Source: Firm-04 sp045642925
Lineage (GTDB): Bacteria > Bacillota > Clostridia > Oscillospirales > Ruminococcaceae
Direction of reading: 5' to 3'
Assembly: GCA_045642925.1 (NCBI GenBank)
Contig: JAZUJW010000013.1
Location: 5,513-69,512 of the forward strand
DNA length: 64,000 bases
Numbering within the stretch: the first letter of the stretch is position 1; each line of letters begins with the position of its first letter. The position numbers and the translations under genes are program-made. The notes below the pieces were generated by a model. The model searched no databases, had not been told where the DNA came from, and saw only the letters and a program-made list of their open reading frames with translations. Below are positions 17,413 through 26,514 of this stretch, piece after piece.

Positions 17413-19158
17413 ATGCTGATTGATAACATCACATCACCAAAGGAACTGAAAGCCCTCAACATCACTGAACTGAATGCCCTTGCCGCTGAGATTCGCAGCG
17501 GACTCATGAACCGTCTTTCCAAAAGAGGCGGTCACTGCGGGCCGAATTTCGGCATCGTGGAAGCAACGATCGCCCTGCATTATGTATTCAATTCCCCTGA
17601 GGACAAATTTGTATTCGATGTTTCGCACCAGTGCTATACGCATAAAATGCTGACAGGCAGACAAAATGCGTTCTTCCAGGACACGCTGTTTGAAGAAATT
17701 TCAGGCTACACCAATCCCGATGAGAGCGAACACGATGTATTTCAGGTCGGACATACGTCCACATCCGTCAGCCTTGCCAGCGGACTTGCAAAAGCAAGAG
17801 ATCTGCGCGGCGGAAAGGAAAATGTCATCGCAGTCATCGGTGACGGCTCTCTCAGCGGCGGTGAAGCACTCGAAGGACTGGACTTTTCCGCAGAACTCGG
17901 CTCGAATTTTATCATTGTCGTCAATGACAACGAAATGTCCATCGCCGAGAATCATGGCGGACTCTATCAGAATCTCAAAGCCCTCCGTGAATCCGGCGGC
18001 ACTTGTCCATGCAATCTGTTCCGTGCAATGGGGCTGGATTACCGCTATGTGGAGGAAGGCAATGATATCGCAAAGCTTTGTGAAGCATTCCGTGCCGTCA
18101 AGGACATTGACCACCCGATCGTCATGCATATTCACACCCAAAAAGGCAAAGGCTTCGCACCTGCTGAAAAAAACAAGGAAGCCTTTCACTGGGCAATGCC
18201 GTTTGAGCCGGAAACAGGCAAGCCGAAATTCACCGGAAACGGCGAAGATTACGGCAGTATGACCTGCGAATATCTTCTGCGGAAAATGAAAGCAGATGCG
18301 TCTGTTGTGACAATCACCGCCGCAGTTCCCGTCTGCATCGGCTTTACGGAAGATAAACGAAAAGAGGCAGGCAAGCAGTTCGTGGATGTCGGCATTGCGG
18401 AAGAACACGCTGTTGCTATGGTTTCAGGCATTGCGAAAAACGGCGGCAAACCCGTCTTTGCAACGAATTCCAGTTTCTTCCAGCGCACTTATGACCAGAT
18501 TTCACAGGACTTATGCATCAACCGCAGTCCTGCAACGCTGCTGGTCAACACGGCTTCCGTTTTTGGCATGAACGATATTACGCATCTGGGCATTTTTGAC
18601 ATTCCGATGATGGCAAATATCCCCAACCTCATCTACCTTGCGCCAACCAACTGCGAAGAATATTTCGCCATGCTGGATTGGAGCATCGAACAAACACAGT
18701 ATCCTGTCGCCATTCGGATGCCCTGCAACGGTGTCCATCACAGCAATGTACCTGCTGCAGCCGATTACAGCGAATGCAACCGCTTCCTGACAACACAAAA
18801 CGGAAGTGAAATCGCCATTCTCGCACTCGGCGACTTCTATCAGCTCGGTGAAGCGCTTGCGGAAGGTATCACTGCAAAAACAGGAATCGCCCCAACGCTC
18901 ATCAACCCGCGCTATATCACAGGTCTGGATGTGGAACTGCTGGAATCTCTCAAAGCGAACCATTCCAAAGTCATTACGCTGGAAGATGGCATTCTGGACG
19001 GCGGTTTTGGTGAGAAAATTGCAAGATTCTACGGCACATCGGATGTCAAGGTATATAATTATGGTCTGAAAAAAGCGTTCATCGACCGCTACAAGGTCAA
19101 TGATATTCTGCGTGAAAACCATCTTACACCCGAACAGATCATCTCAGATATTCTGTGA
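17413..19158 (+). CDS. 1-deoxy-D-xylulose-5-phosphate synthase-like enzyme (short form)
   Basis: A 581-residue thiamine-diphosphate enzyme of the DXS/transketolase family. The N-terminal block has GHCGPNFGIVEATIALHYVF and FDVSHQCYTHKMLTG. The ThDP-binding motif runs from GDGSLSGGEALEG to NDNEMS. The pyrimidine domain has DVGIAEEHAVAMVSG with the catalytic Glu, and the C-terminal domain ends with the expected VITLEDG block. DXS joins pyruvate and glyceraldehyde 3-phosphate at the start of the MEP isoprenoid pathway. This protein is ~40 residues shorter than typical DXS and diverges in several blocks, so a paralogue with another acceptor is possible. The ATG at 17413 follows AGAGAGG; an upstream in-frame ATG at 17299 lies before the promoter and is rejected. 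It is monocistronic. Confidence 0.8.
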   Translation: MLIDNITSPKELKALNITELNALAAEIRSGLMNRLSKRGGHCGPNFGIVEATIALHYVFNSPEDKFVFDVSHQCYTHKMLTGRQNAFFQDTLFEEISGYTNPDESEHDVFQVGHTSTSVSLASGLAKARDLRGGKENVIAVIGDGSLSGGEALEGLDFSAELGSNFIIVVNDNEMSIAENHGGLYQNLKALRESGGTCPCNLFRAMGLDYRYVEEGNDIAKLCEAFRAVKDIDHPIVMHIHTQKGKGFAPAEKNKEAFHWAMPFEPETGKPKFTGNGEDYGSMTCEYLLRKMKADASVVTITAAVPVCIGFTEDKRKEAGKQFVDVGIAEEHAVAMVSGIAKNGGKPVFATNSSFFQRTYDQISQDLCINRSPATLLVNTASVFGMNDITHLGIFDIPMMANIPNLIYLAPTNCEEYFAMLDWSIEQTQYPVAIRMPCNGVHHSNVPAAADYSECNRFLTTQNGSEIAILALGDFYQLGEALAEGITAKTGIAPTLINPRYITGLDVELLESLKANHSKVITLEDGILDGGFGEKIARFYGTSDVKVYNYGLKKAFIDRYKVNDILRENHLTPEQIISDIL

Positions 19159-19175
19159 AAGAGAGTGCCAAACGC

Positions 19176-19212
19176 AAAGGCAAGAGAACTTCAACCGTTC
19201 TCTTGCCTTTTT
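19176..19212. terminator. bidirectional terminator with the GGCAAGAGAAC stem
   Basis: A perfect 14-bp stem AAAGGCAAGAGAAC / GTTCTCTTGCCTTT with a 7-base loop and T runs. It serves the convergent DXS-like and CHAP genes. The same stem core recurs at 55210 and 60840 inside longer repeat elements. Confidence 0.9.
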
Positions 19213-19219
19213 GATTTGC

Positions 19220-19927
19220 TTATTCCAGCAACGCCTTCCGCGTCATCGGGCCGCAAACGCCATCCACTTCCAGTTTGCGGTCAAATTGGAACGCAAGCAC
19301 CGCACCAAAGGTTTTACTGCCAAAATCGCCGTCAATATGGTCATAGTAATAGTATCCGCGTTCGGAAAGCCTCGTTTGCAGCCATCGGACTGCCGCACCC
19401 TGTTCCCCTCTCCGAACCGGTGCGGTCGGTACAATGATATCCGTATTTTCAGGCAGATAAATAAATCCTTCAAACTGGTATGCGGCTGACTGTCCCCAAT
19501 TGCCATCTGAACCCTGATAACGTGTTGTCATCCAGACTGCCTGATTACTGTTGTTCCAGCCCGATTCCGATGTCACAATATGATTTCCGTCCATTTCCAC
19601 AACAAATCCTGCATGACCGGCACCATCCGCACCGTTTCCGACTTCTCCGTTGCGCCAGCAGATGACTGCACCAAGTTTTGGCGTATCGCCGACAGAAAGT
19701 CCCTGCACTCTTGCCGTATTGACAAAATTTTCCGCATTGACGGATGCCAGCAGCGGCTTGCCTGCGCTGCTGCTGAAGCAATACCACACCCAGTACACAC
19801 AGTTCTGTACGCGCAGAATACTCCCCTGCGGTCTGCGAATGCACGGATTCAGTCCGCCCGCCCGCTGTTCAATGAAATAGGGGTCTTTCAGCGTTTCTGC
19901 GGTGATTCTCTTATATTTTTCCTGCAT
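19220..19927 (-). CDS. CHAP-domain and peptidoglycan-binding hydrolase
   Basis: A 235-residue protein. Residues ~40-160 resemble a CHAP amidase/endopeptidase: the catalytic Cys in VQNCVYWVWY and the His in GHAGFVVE, with the VICWRNGEVGNG segment between them. Residues ~165-235 form a PG_binding_1 domain (RGEQGAAVRWLQTRL, DGDFGSKTFGAVLAFQ, DGVCGPMTRKAL). Such proteins cut stem peptides or cross-bridges of peptidoglycan. No signal peptide is visible, so release may depend on lysis or a non-classical route; a phage-lysin origin is possible, but there are no phage genes nearby. It is monocistronic. Confidence 0.78.
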   Translation of the reverse strand: MQEKYKRITAETLKDPYFIEQRAGGLNPCIRRPQGSILRVQNCVYWVWYCFSSSAGKPLLASVNAENFVNTARVQGLSVGDTPKLGAVICWRNGEVGNGADGAGHAGFVVEMDGNHIVTSESGWNNSNQAVWMTTRYQGSDGNWGQSAAYQFEGFIYLPENTDIIVPTAPVRRGEQGAAVRWLQTRLSERGYYYYDHIDGDFGSKTFGAVLAFQFDRKLEVDGVCGPMTRKALLE

Positions 19928-20058
19928 GATCCTTCACTGCTCCTTTCATGATAGAGAATGATACGGGCAAAATTCCCGCCTGCTTCTATTCTATGCGGCA
20001 ACAGCGCATTTCGTGACTGTTGTTCTCATGGAGTATTGTACATATTTGCATAGAAATA

Positions 20059-20087
20059 TTGACATATCATATATCATACGTTATAAT
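20059..20087 (+). promoter_or_regulatory. perfect-consensus sigma-A promoter for the AAA/VWA/SWIM/DUF4132 operon
   Basis: TTGACA at 20059-20064 and TATAAT at 20082-20087 with a 17-bp spacer, both hexamers matching consensus exactly, about 50 bp before the first ATG. I see no obvious operator palindrome, which suggests steady expression. Confidence 0.85.
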
Positions 20088-20138
20088 AGTAAGTAGCTTT
20101 TCCGATTTCTCATTCTATCTAATACGAGAGGTATACGC

Positions 20139-21245
20139 ATGGAAAAACAGTTTATCAAACCGCCTGTGGAGATCCGCTATGCAGACGAACTGGAAGCGCT
20201 CAAACAATCTGACAACGGAAAAAAGCCTGAAAATTGGGTTCTTTCGCCCCAAGCCGTCCGCACATTTATTCTTGGCGGCAAAGCCGAAACCCCCAATGGC
20301 ACAAAAATCATTGAGAAGAAGTATTTTGGCAATGATGCCCTGGTCGAACGATGCATCATTACACTTGCAGGCAGCCGCGGGCTCATGCTGGTCGGTGAAC
20401 CCGGAACGGCAAAAACCATGCTTTCTGAACTGCTTTCGGCAGCCTGCTGCGGTACGAGTACCAACACCGTGCAGGGCACGGCAGGCACAACCGAAGATAT
20501 GATAAAATATAGCTGGAATTATGCGATGCTGCTGGCAAAAGGCCCAAGCCGCGAAGCACTTGTTCCCGCCCCACTCCTGATCGGTATGGAGAAAGGCATC
20601 TTCACCCGTTTCGAGGAAATTACCAGAACGCCTGCGGAAATTCAGGACAGCCTGATTTCCGTAATGAGTGACAAGATCTTGAATATCCCCGAACTTGGCG
20701 ATGACGGTCTGGTGCTTGCACGCGCAGGATTCAACATCATCGGCACAGCCAATACCCGCGATAAAGGCGTAAATGAAATGTCAGGCGCACTGAAACGCCG
20801 CTTCAATTTTGAAACCGTCGAACCTGTGCGGGATATCAAACTGGAAACCCAGATCATCATTCGGGAAGCACAGAATCTTGCTGCTGCAGGACATATTGAT
20901 ATGCCTGTGGATGTCGATGCCGCAGAACTGCTTGCCGTGACATATCATGAACTGCGGGAAGGCGTTGCCATGGATGGCACAATGGTAGACAAACCCGCGG
21001 CTGTCATGAGCACCGCAGAAGCCGTTTCGGTCTTTTATCAGACCATGTGCCACGCATGGTATTACGGTGACAGACACATTGCACCAAGCGTCCTGACAGA
21101 AAACCTTATGGGCGCAGTCTGCAAGGAAAACAAGGATGACCTCGAAAAACTCAAAAGCTATTTTCGGACGGCCGTACAGCGAAAAGGTGACAAGGCAGGT
21201 GGATTATGGAAAGAATATGCCCTGACAGCGAAACTGCTGAAATGA
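20139..21245 (+). CDS. MoxR-type AAA+ ATPase (YehL-like)
   Basis: A 368-residue AAA+ ATPase of the MoxR/RavA/BchI branch. Walker A is GEPGTAKT (from residue 86), the Walker B/sensor region includes GIFTRFEEITRTP, and sensor 1 is FNIIGTANTRD followed by GALKRRFNFE. MoxR ATPases usually pair with a VWA protein to remodel or insert metal into a target, and here the VWA gene is two genes downstream. It is the first gene of a five-gene run that corresponds to E. coli yehL-yehM-yehP-yehQ plus yehI (recalled from knowledge, not checked by search). The biological role of that set is unknown. It overlaps the next gene. Confidence 0.88.
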   Translation: MEKQFIKPPVEIRYADELEALKQSDNGKKPENWVLSPQAVRTFILGGKAETPNGTKIIEKKYFGNDALVERCIITLAGSRGLMLVGEPGTAKTMLSELLSAACCGTSTNTVQGTAGTTEDMIKYSWNYAMLLAKGPSREALVPAPLLIGMEKGIFTRFEEITRTPAEIQDSLISVMSDKILNIPELGDDGLVLARAGFNIIGTANTRDKGVNEMSGALKRRFNFETVEPVRDIKLETQIIIREAQNLAAAGHIDMPVDVDAAELLAVTYHELREGVAMDGTMVDKPAAVMSTAEAVSVFYQTMCHAWYYGDRHIAPSVLTENLMGAVCKENKDDLEKLKSYFRTAVQRKGDKAGGLWKEYALTAKLLK

Positions 21246-23608
21246 TCCCTTATCAGTTGGATGCACCGTATCTGTTGTTTCCGGTGCGCCATCACAGCCC
21301 TGTCTGCTCGTTTCATCTGCTGAAAACGATTGCAGCATACAACCCTGATCTGATTTTAATAGAAGGCCCTGAAAATGCGAATGATCTGCTGCCTGCGCTA
21401 ACAGATGAAAATACTGTACTTCCTGCCGCTATCTACTATTTTTATAAAGATGCCAAAAAACTTGTCAGTGCGGAAGCAGAAGATTATAAATGCTATTACC
21501 CGTTTTTATATTCCTCCCCTGAACTGCGGGCACTCGCAGAAGCAAAACGGCGCGGCATCCCTGCAAAATTCGTAGATTTGCCGTACAGTGAGATTCTGAT
21601 TGCGACCGCAAACGGCAAAGGCTTGCGGAAAGATGCCGATAAGCATTCCTATGCAGATGATTCTGATTTGGCACGCGGCAGATTTCTGCAAACGCTGTGC
21701 GAAAAAACAGGACTGCGCAGCTTTGAGGAATTCTGGGAGAAGTATTTTGAGATACGCGGACTGCATCTGGAAACGGAAGCATTCCTGCGGCAGCTTCATA
21801 CCTACTGCATCCTGACACGTCAGGATGCTTCACAGGAAGAATTGAAAGCTGATGGGACACTTGCAAGAGAACAGCACATGGCATTCCGTATTCGGGAAGC
21901 GATGGCATCGTATCAGCGCATTCTGGTCGTCACCGGCGGGTTTCATTCCATCGGCATTGATCGTCTGCTGCAAAGTGCATCGCTTTCCCCTGTGAAACTG
22001 CATACCTTCCCGCCCAATACGCACGGCTGTTATCCAATGGCATATTCCTACGAAGCGGCAGATGCCCTGCATGGTTATGCATCCGGCATGAACTATCCGT
22101 ACTTTTATGACTGCATCATGCAGCGGCTTCTCGCAGAAGAACCACCGCAACAGGTGTACACGGAAGAAACCCGTGCACTTCTCGTACAGACGGCGAAAGC
22201 ATCGGCACAGAAAGACGTTGCCGTATCCATTTCGGAAATTTCTGCCGCATTCAGCATGATGCAGGGACTTGCCGCACTCCGCAATACGCCGCAATGCGGC
22301 ATCACGGAATTGTTCGATGGCATTACCGGCACATTTATCAAGGGCGAAAAGACCATTTCTTCGTCGCTTCCGCTGGAACTGCTTGCAAAAAGCGCAACAG
22401 GAACCGTCATCGGCAAAATCGGCTTGAAAACACATATTCCCCCGCTGATTGCTGACTACGAAAGACAATGCGAACGTCTTGGACTGCACTGCACCTCTGC
22501 ACTGCCGAAAGAAATAGAACTCTCCCTGTTTGGATCGGCAAAAGGAATGGAACAAAGCCGCTTTTTCCATCGCATGAATTTTCTGGAAACCCAGTTTGCC
22601 ATAATGCGCAAAGGCCCTGACCTGTACAGCCATAAAGACCGCAACCGTGTCCGCGAAGCATGGCGATACAAGCGTACACCACACCTTGATGCGGCATTGA
22701 TCGACCATACGACAGACGGTTTCTCCATCGAAGAAGCTTGCAGTGTCTGTGCATCCCGCTCCCTTCGGGAAGAACAGACCTGCGCCGCGGCTGCACGCAT
22801 CGCCGTGGACTGCTTCCGCATGGGACTGCCCATGACACCTTCTGATACAGCACAAATGGAAGCCATCCTCAGCAATGACGGCGACTTCTTCTCCCTTGGT
22901 GAAGGCATTGCATCATTCGAGATTCTCTGCCATATGCAGTCCCTCTATGAAATGACGGACGAACACCCGATGCAATATCTGAAACGCTGTTTTGAAAAAC
23001 TCCTCATCCTGCTGCCGTCCATGGCAAATATTTCAGAAGACAATGCGGATGCCTGCACAAACGTCATACGCACCATGAACGGCATTGCAAGCCGCATTCT
23101 GCCTGACGCCTTGCCTTTACTGGAACAGGCACTCTTGACACTGACAGAAGCACCCGACAAAGAACCTGTCGTTTACGGCACAGCAATCGGCATTTTATAC
23201 GCAATGCAGCCTTCCCGCAGTACCGATGCGGAACGCATCATGCAGGGCTATTTGCGCGGCACCGTCGAAATGCAGAAAAAAGGTGCAAAATTTCTGATGG
23301 GACTGTTTCACAGTGCAAGAGATATTCTGTTTGCAGACGGACAGTTTCTCCGCATGACAGATGCGCTTCTGACACAGCTTTCTTATGATGATTTCATGGA
23401 AATTCTGCCTTCTCTGCGTCTGGCATTCAGCCGATTCACACCGCATGAAATACAAATGATCGGCGAAAATGCGGCCGCAATACATCAGACGAACAAAACT
23501 GCCTTGTTTGATGCCGCAGAAATCAATGAAGCACTCTATGCATTCGGCAAAGAACTGGACAGCGCCGTTTGCAGACAGCTTGGAAAGGAGGCGCTGCTCC
23601 ATGCCTGA
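21206..23608 (+). CDS. DUF5682 family protein (YehM-like)
   Basis: An 800-residue cytosolic protein. Near the N-terminus it has LFPVRHHSPVCSFHL followed by LILIEGPENAN, the hallmark of DUF5682. This region resembles the TraB/ChaN/EreA-like fold, with a likely metal or active-site His pair, and VTGGFHSIGI near residue 245 may complete the site. The rest is mainly helical. The function is unknown; its constant partners are a MoxR ATPase, a VWA protein and a SWIM protein. Two starts are possible: the ATG at 21206 (AGGTGG just upstream) or the ATG at 21242, which overlaps the ATPase stop as ATGA and begins closer to the conserved region. I list the longer form. It overlaps the VWA gene by 8 bp. 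Confidence 0.82.
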   Translation: MERICPDSETAEMIPYQLDAPYLLFPVRHHSPVCSFHLLKTIAAYNPDLILIEGPENANDLLPALTDENTVLPAAIYYFYKDAKKLVSAEAEDYKCYYPFLYSSPELRALAEAKRRGIPAKFVDLPYSEILIATANGKGLRKDADKHSYADDSDLARGRFLQTLCEKTGLRSFEEFWEKYFEIRGLHLETEAFLRQLHTYCILTRQDASQEELKADGTLAREQHMAFRIREAMASYQRILVVTGGFHSIGIDRLLQSASLSPVKLHTFPPNTHGCYPMAYSYEAADALHGYASGMNYPYFYDCIMQRLLAEEPPQQVYTEETRALLVQTAKASAQKDVAVSISEISAAFSMMQGLAALRNTPQCGITELFDGITGTFIKGEKTISSSLPLELLAKSATGTVIGKIGLKTHIPPLIADYERQCERLGLHCTSALPKEIELSLFGSAKGMEQSRFFHRMNFLETQFAIMRKGPDLYSHKDRNRVREAWRYKRTPHLDAALIDHTTDGFSIEEACSVCASRSLREEQTCAAAARIAVDCFRMGLPMTPSDTAQMEAILSNDGDFFSLGEGIASFEILCHMQSLYEMTDEHPMQYLKRCFEKLLILLPSMANISEDNADACTNVIRTMNGIASRILPDALPLLEQALLTLTEAPDKEPVVYGTAIGILYAMQPSRSTDAERIMQGYLRGTVEMQKKGAKFLMGLFHSARDILFADGQFLRMTDALLTQLSYDDFMEILPSLRLAFSRFTPHEIQMIGENAAAIHQTNKTALFDAAEINEALYAFGKELDSAVCRQLGKEALLHA

Positions 23609-24743
23609 ATCCATAGACGCACAATTTGCTTGCAGCCGATGGCGTTTGGTACTCGGCAGTTTTTCACAGCGCAGTCTGCCATTCGGCGGCACAAGTCAGG
23701 AGATCAATACCTTCCGCAACATGGAACAGCTTCTCGATTATCTGTACAGCCGTTCACAAGGTGATGATGTCCGCCTGGAAGAACGCGAAGGCGGTCTTGG
23801 CGAAAGCGTTTTGTCTGCGGCGGAATGGATCACGAAAGTACGCACTCTTTTCCCGCAGCAGACTGCTGATGTGCTGGAAAAACAAGCACTCGAAGAATTT
23901 CACATGACCGAACTGCTGACAGACAAGAAAGTTCTCGAACAGATTCAGCCGGATTTCAATTTACTGAAAACGATCATGCAATTGAAGCATCATATGAACG
24001 GTGAAGTCCTGCAAACGGCAAGACGCATCGCAAAAGAGGTCGCAGACCAACTGCGCAAGCAGATCGAACAGGATGTCAAACGGGCTTTGGTCGGCAGACT
24101 CGACCGCAGCACGTCCAGCCCTGTACGCTCTGCCCATAATCTCGATATCGAGAAAACCATTCGCCGCAATCTCAAACATTATGATGTGGAAACACAGCAG
24201 CTTGTCCTGCAAAACGTCTACTTCAGCAGCCGCATCAAAAAATACAACCCGAAACACATTATCATTGCGATTGACGAAAGCGGTTCTATGACAAGCTCCA
24301 TTATTTACAGTGCAGTCATGGCACAGATTTTCGCCTCGCTTTCGTTTACTGATATCAAGCTGGTCATTTTTGACACAAGCGTTGTGGACTTGTCTGCCTT
24401 TGCCGACGATCCCGCACAAATTCTGATGAGCGTTCAGCTTGGCGGCGGCACCGACATCGGAAAAGCCCTGCGCTACTGTGAACAATTGATTTCTGTTCCG
24501 TCGCAAACGGCTGTCATCGTTGTCACTGACCTTTATGAAGGCGGGAAACGTGAGATTTTGCTGAACACCAGCCGCAATATCATCGGAAGCGGTGCAAAAC
24601 TCAGCTTTCTGACGGCACTCGATATGGATGCAAACCCTGCCTTTGAACGGGTACTTGGACAGAAACTTGCCGATATGGGCGCATTTGTCGGCGCAATGAC
24701 ACCACAGGAACTTGGCGGCTATATCGGACAGATCTTAAACTGA
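23601..24743 (+). CDS. VWA domain protein, partner of the MoxR ATPase (YehP-like)
   Basis: A 380-residue protein. The N-terminal ~190 residues are helical, and residues ~215-380 form a von Willebrand factor A domain. The MIDAS metal site is seen as IAIDESGSMTSS (Asp225) with GGGTDIGKAL as the threonine motif and VVTDLYEGG as the later Asp. In MoxR-VWA pairs the VWA protein acts as metal-dependent adaptor between ATPase and substrate. The ATG at 23601 is chosen for its strong AAGGAGG site at 23584-23590; an upstream in-frame ATG at 23469 lies well inside the previous gene. It ends 13 bp before the SWIM gene. Confidence 0.88.
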   Translation: MPESIDAQFACSRWRLVLGSFSQRSLPFGGTSQEINTFRNMEQLLDYLYSRSQGDDVRLEEREGGLGESVLSAAEWITKVRTLFPQQTADVLEKQALEEFHMTELLTDKKVLEQIQPDFNLLKTIMQLKHHMNGEVLQTARRIAKEVADQLRKQIEQDVKRALVGRLDRSTSSPVRSAHNLDIEKTIRRNLKHYDVETQQLVLQNVYFSSRIKKYNPKHIIIAIDESGSMTSSIIYSAVMAQIFASLSFTDIKLVIFDTSVVDLSAFADDPAQILMSVQLGGGTDIGKALRYCEQLISVPSQTAVIVVTDLYEGGKREILLNTSRNIIGSGAKLSFLTALDMDANPAFERVLGQKLADMGAFVGAMTPQELGGYIGQILN

Positions 24744-24756
24744 AGGAGGTGCTTCG

Positions 24757-26508
24757 ATGAACGCTCTGAAACAAGCCGTATTCGATGCCTCGGAAGCATC
24801 CCTGACCGCACTTGCCAACAAAGGCATCTATAAACGCGCCTGCAAGGATATCGAAGGCATCTCAGCGGACATTTCGCTATCCGATGAAACAGCTTCCGTA
24901 TCGGTCGGCGGCGAAACCGTCACCCTGAAACACCCGCTTGCCGAATGCACCTGCACCTGTGTTTCCCGTACCATCTGCCGCCACATCATTTCTGCAATTT
25001 TGCTTGCAAAGAATGCACTGCCCGCAGATGCTTCTCCGACATCTGCTGCATCTTCCCCGCCGCCCGTGCCATTACAAGAAGCACCGCAGGCTACGGAAGT
25101 CGTGTCTGCGACCGCCCCCGCCACGACCGAAACTGCACTATCCGAAAAACAAATTGCAAAAATTCATCAATGTGCGTCTGATGCGCGTGCAGCACTCGAA
25201 GACCTCCTGCGAAACGGTCTGGTTCGCATTCCCGAAGCTGCCGCTGATGCGATCGAGATTGCAGCAGTACGCTGTCATACGCTGAAAATGGCAGAAGCAG
25301 AACGGCTTCTGCGTGACCTCAGCGGACGGGTGCGTGACTGCACCGAACGGCGTGCCTCATTCGATATCAATTTATTTACGAAGAAATTCTGCGAATGTCT
25401 GCAATTACTGGAACAGCTTTCCCGCGATGACCTTTGTGCGGAAGACCTTGGTGTGTTTCGGGAAAAATACATCCCCTATGCAGGAAAACTCACGCTTCTG
25501 CCGATTGGTCAGCGTCAGATCACAGGCGGTGAATACGAAGGCGATGTCTATTATTTTCTCAATCCCGATGCCGACGCAGAACAGCGGTTTCTTTCCGTTT
25601 CGAATGTTCGCCCGACATTTTACAATACACCGAATGCACGGCGCTCATCCATTGCATTTTGCCCATGGGACTTGAATTTTTCGCTTATGCGCATGATGAA
25701 AACCACGATGGTACTGGAAAATGCAAAAATCAACTGCGGCAGGCTCTCTACTTCCAAAGAAACGCGCGTCACACACAGTTCCCCCGTGAATCTGGACTGT
25801 CCTGCCATTCAACAAATGATTTTTCAGGATTTTCAGGAAATGCTCTTTACCATGCAGGCAAAAAATCCGGAAAACGAACTTGACCGTCTTTGCTTTCTGC
25901 ACCCGCAAAAATGTGTATCTGCTGGATTTGATACACAGTCACAATGCTACTGCATGACACTCGAAGACATTGGCAGACGACAGCTTTCCGTCAAAGTCCG
26001 ATACCGTGCCGAACAGAAAACCTTCATCGAACAACTGGAAGCTGTCGGCACTGAAATGCTGGAACATCCGGAAAAACCGTATGTTCTGCTGGCACTCGCC
26101 TTCATCGAAAACGGCGAACTATTGCTATATCCCATCGAATTTTACGATTTTCTGACACCACCGCCGATTTCCGCCCCTTCGCAGATAGCATACCCCAACA
26201 CAGCGTTCGCATCAGCGCTGCTGGAATGTCTGGACGAAGTCCGCAAACAGGTTTCGCTGGTCATGCACTGCGGCTTGCAGTCAGGTATTGCCCGAAACAT
26301 TGACCTCGAACAGCAAGCTGCCAACTGCGGTTTGCTGGGACTATCCCGATTGTTGGCGGCATTCCAGTCCGATGCAGAACACTATATTCACAGTAATTCC
26401 CGCAAAATCAAGCACCTGACAGACGAGATGACCGACATTTTGCAGTACCTTGCGGCTGCATCCGCAAAACTCGAACTCATGACTGCCTTACAGGCAATGA
26501 AAGGATGA
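24757..26508 (+). CDS. SWIM zinc-finger protein (YehQ-like)
   Basis: A 583-residue protein. A SWIM zinc finger lies at residues ~62-78 (ECTCTCVSRTICRHII, i.e. C-x-C, then C-x-H). It is followed by an Ala/Pro-rich linker at residues ~88-130, then a long helical and mixed region with no domain I recognise. SWIM fingers bind nucleic acid or protein. The gene occupies the same relative position as yehQ, next to the VWA gene, in the E. coli set. AAGGAGGTG precedes the start, and the next gene begins 6 bp after the stop. Confidence 0.82.
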   Translation: MNALKQAVFDASEASLTALANKGIYKRACKDIEGISADISLSDETASVSVGGETVTLKHPLAECTCTCVSRTICRHIISAILLAKNALPADASPTSAASSPPPVPLQEAPQATEVVSATAPATTETALSEKQIAKIHQCASDARAALEDLLRNGLVRIPEAAADAIEIAAVRCHTLKMAEAERLLRDLSGRVRDCTERRASFDINLFTKKFCECLQLLEQLSRDDLCAEDLGVFREKYIPYAGKLTLLPIGQRQITGGEYEGDVYYFLNPDADAEQRFLSVSNVRPTFYNTPNARRSSIAFCPWDLNFSLMRMMKTTMVLENAKINCGRLSTSKETRVTHSSPVNLDCPAIQQMIFQDFQEMLFTMQAKNPENELDRLCFLHPQKCVSAGFDTQSQCYCMTLEDIGRRQLSVKVRYRAEQKTFIEQLEAVGTEMLEHPEKPYVLLALAFIENGELLLYPIEFYDFLTPPPISAPSQIAYPNTAFASALLECLDEVRKQVSLVMHCGLQSGIARNIDLEQQAANCGLLGLSRLLAAFQSDAEHYIHSNSRKIKHLTDEMTDILQYLAAASAKLELMTALQAMKG

Positions 26509-26514
26509 TAAAAG

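Noticed and set aside
19220..19927. Phage endolysin as part of a prophage
   Set aside because: CHAP plus PG-binding domains fit a lysin, but no other phage gene occurs in the window.
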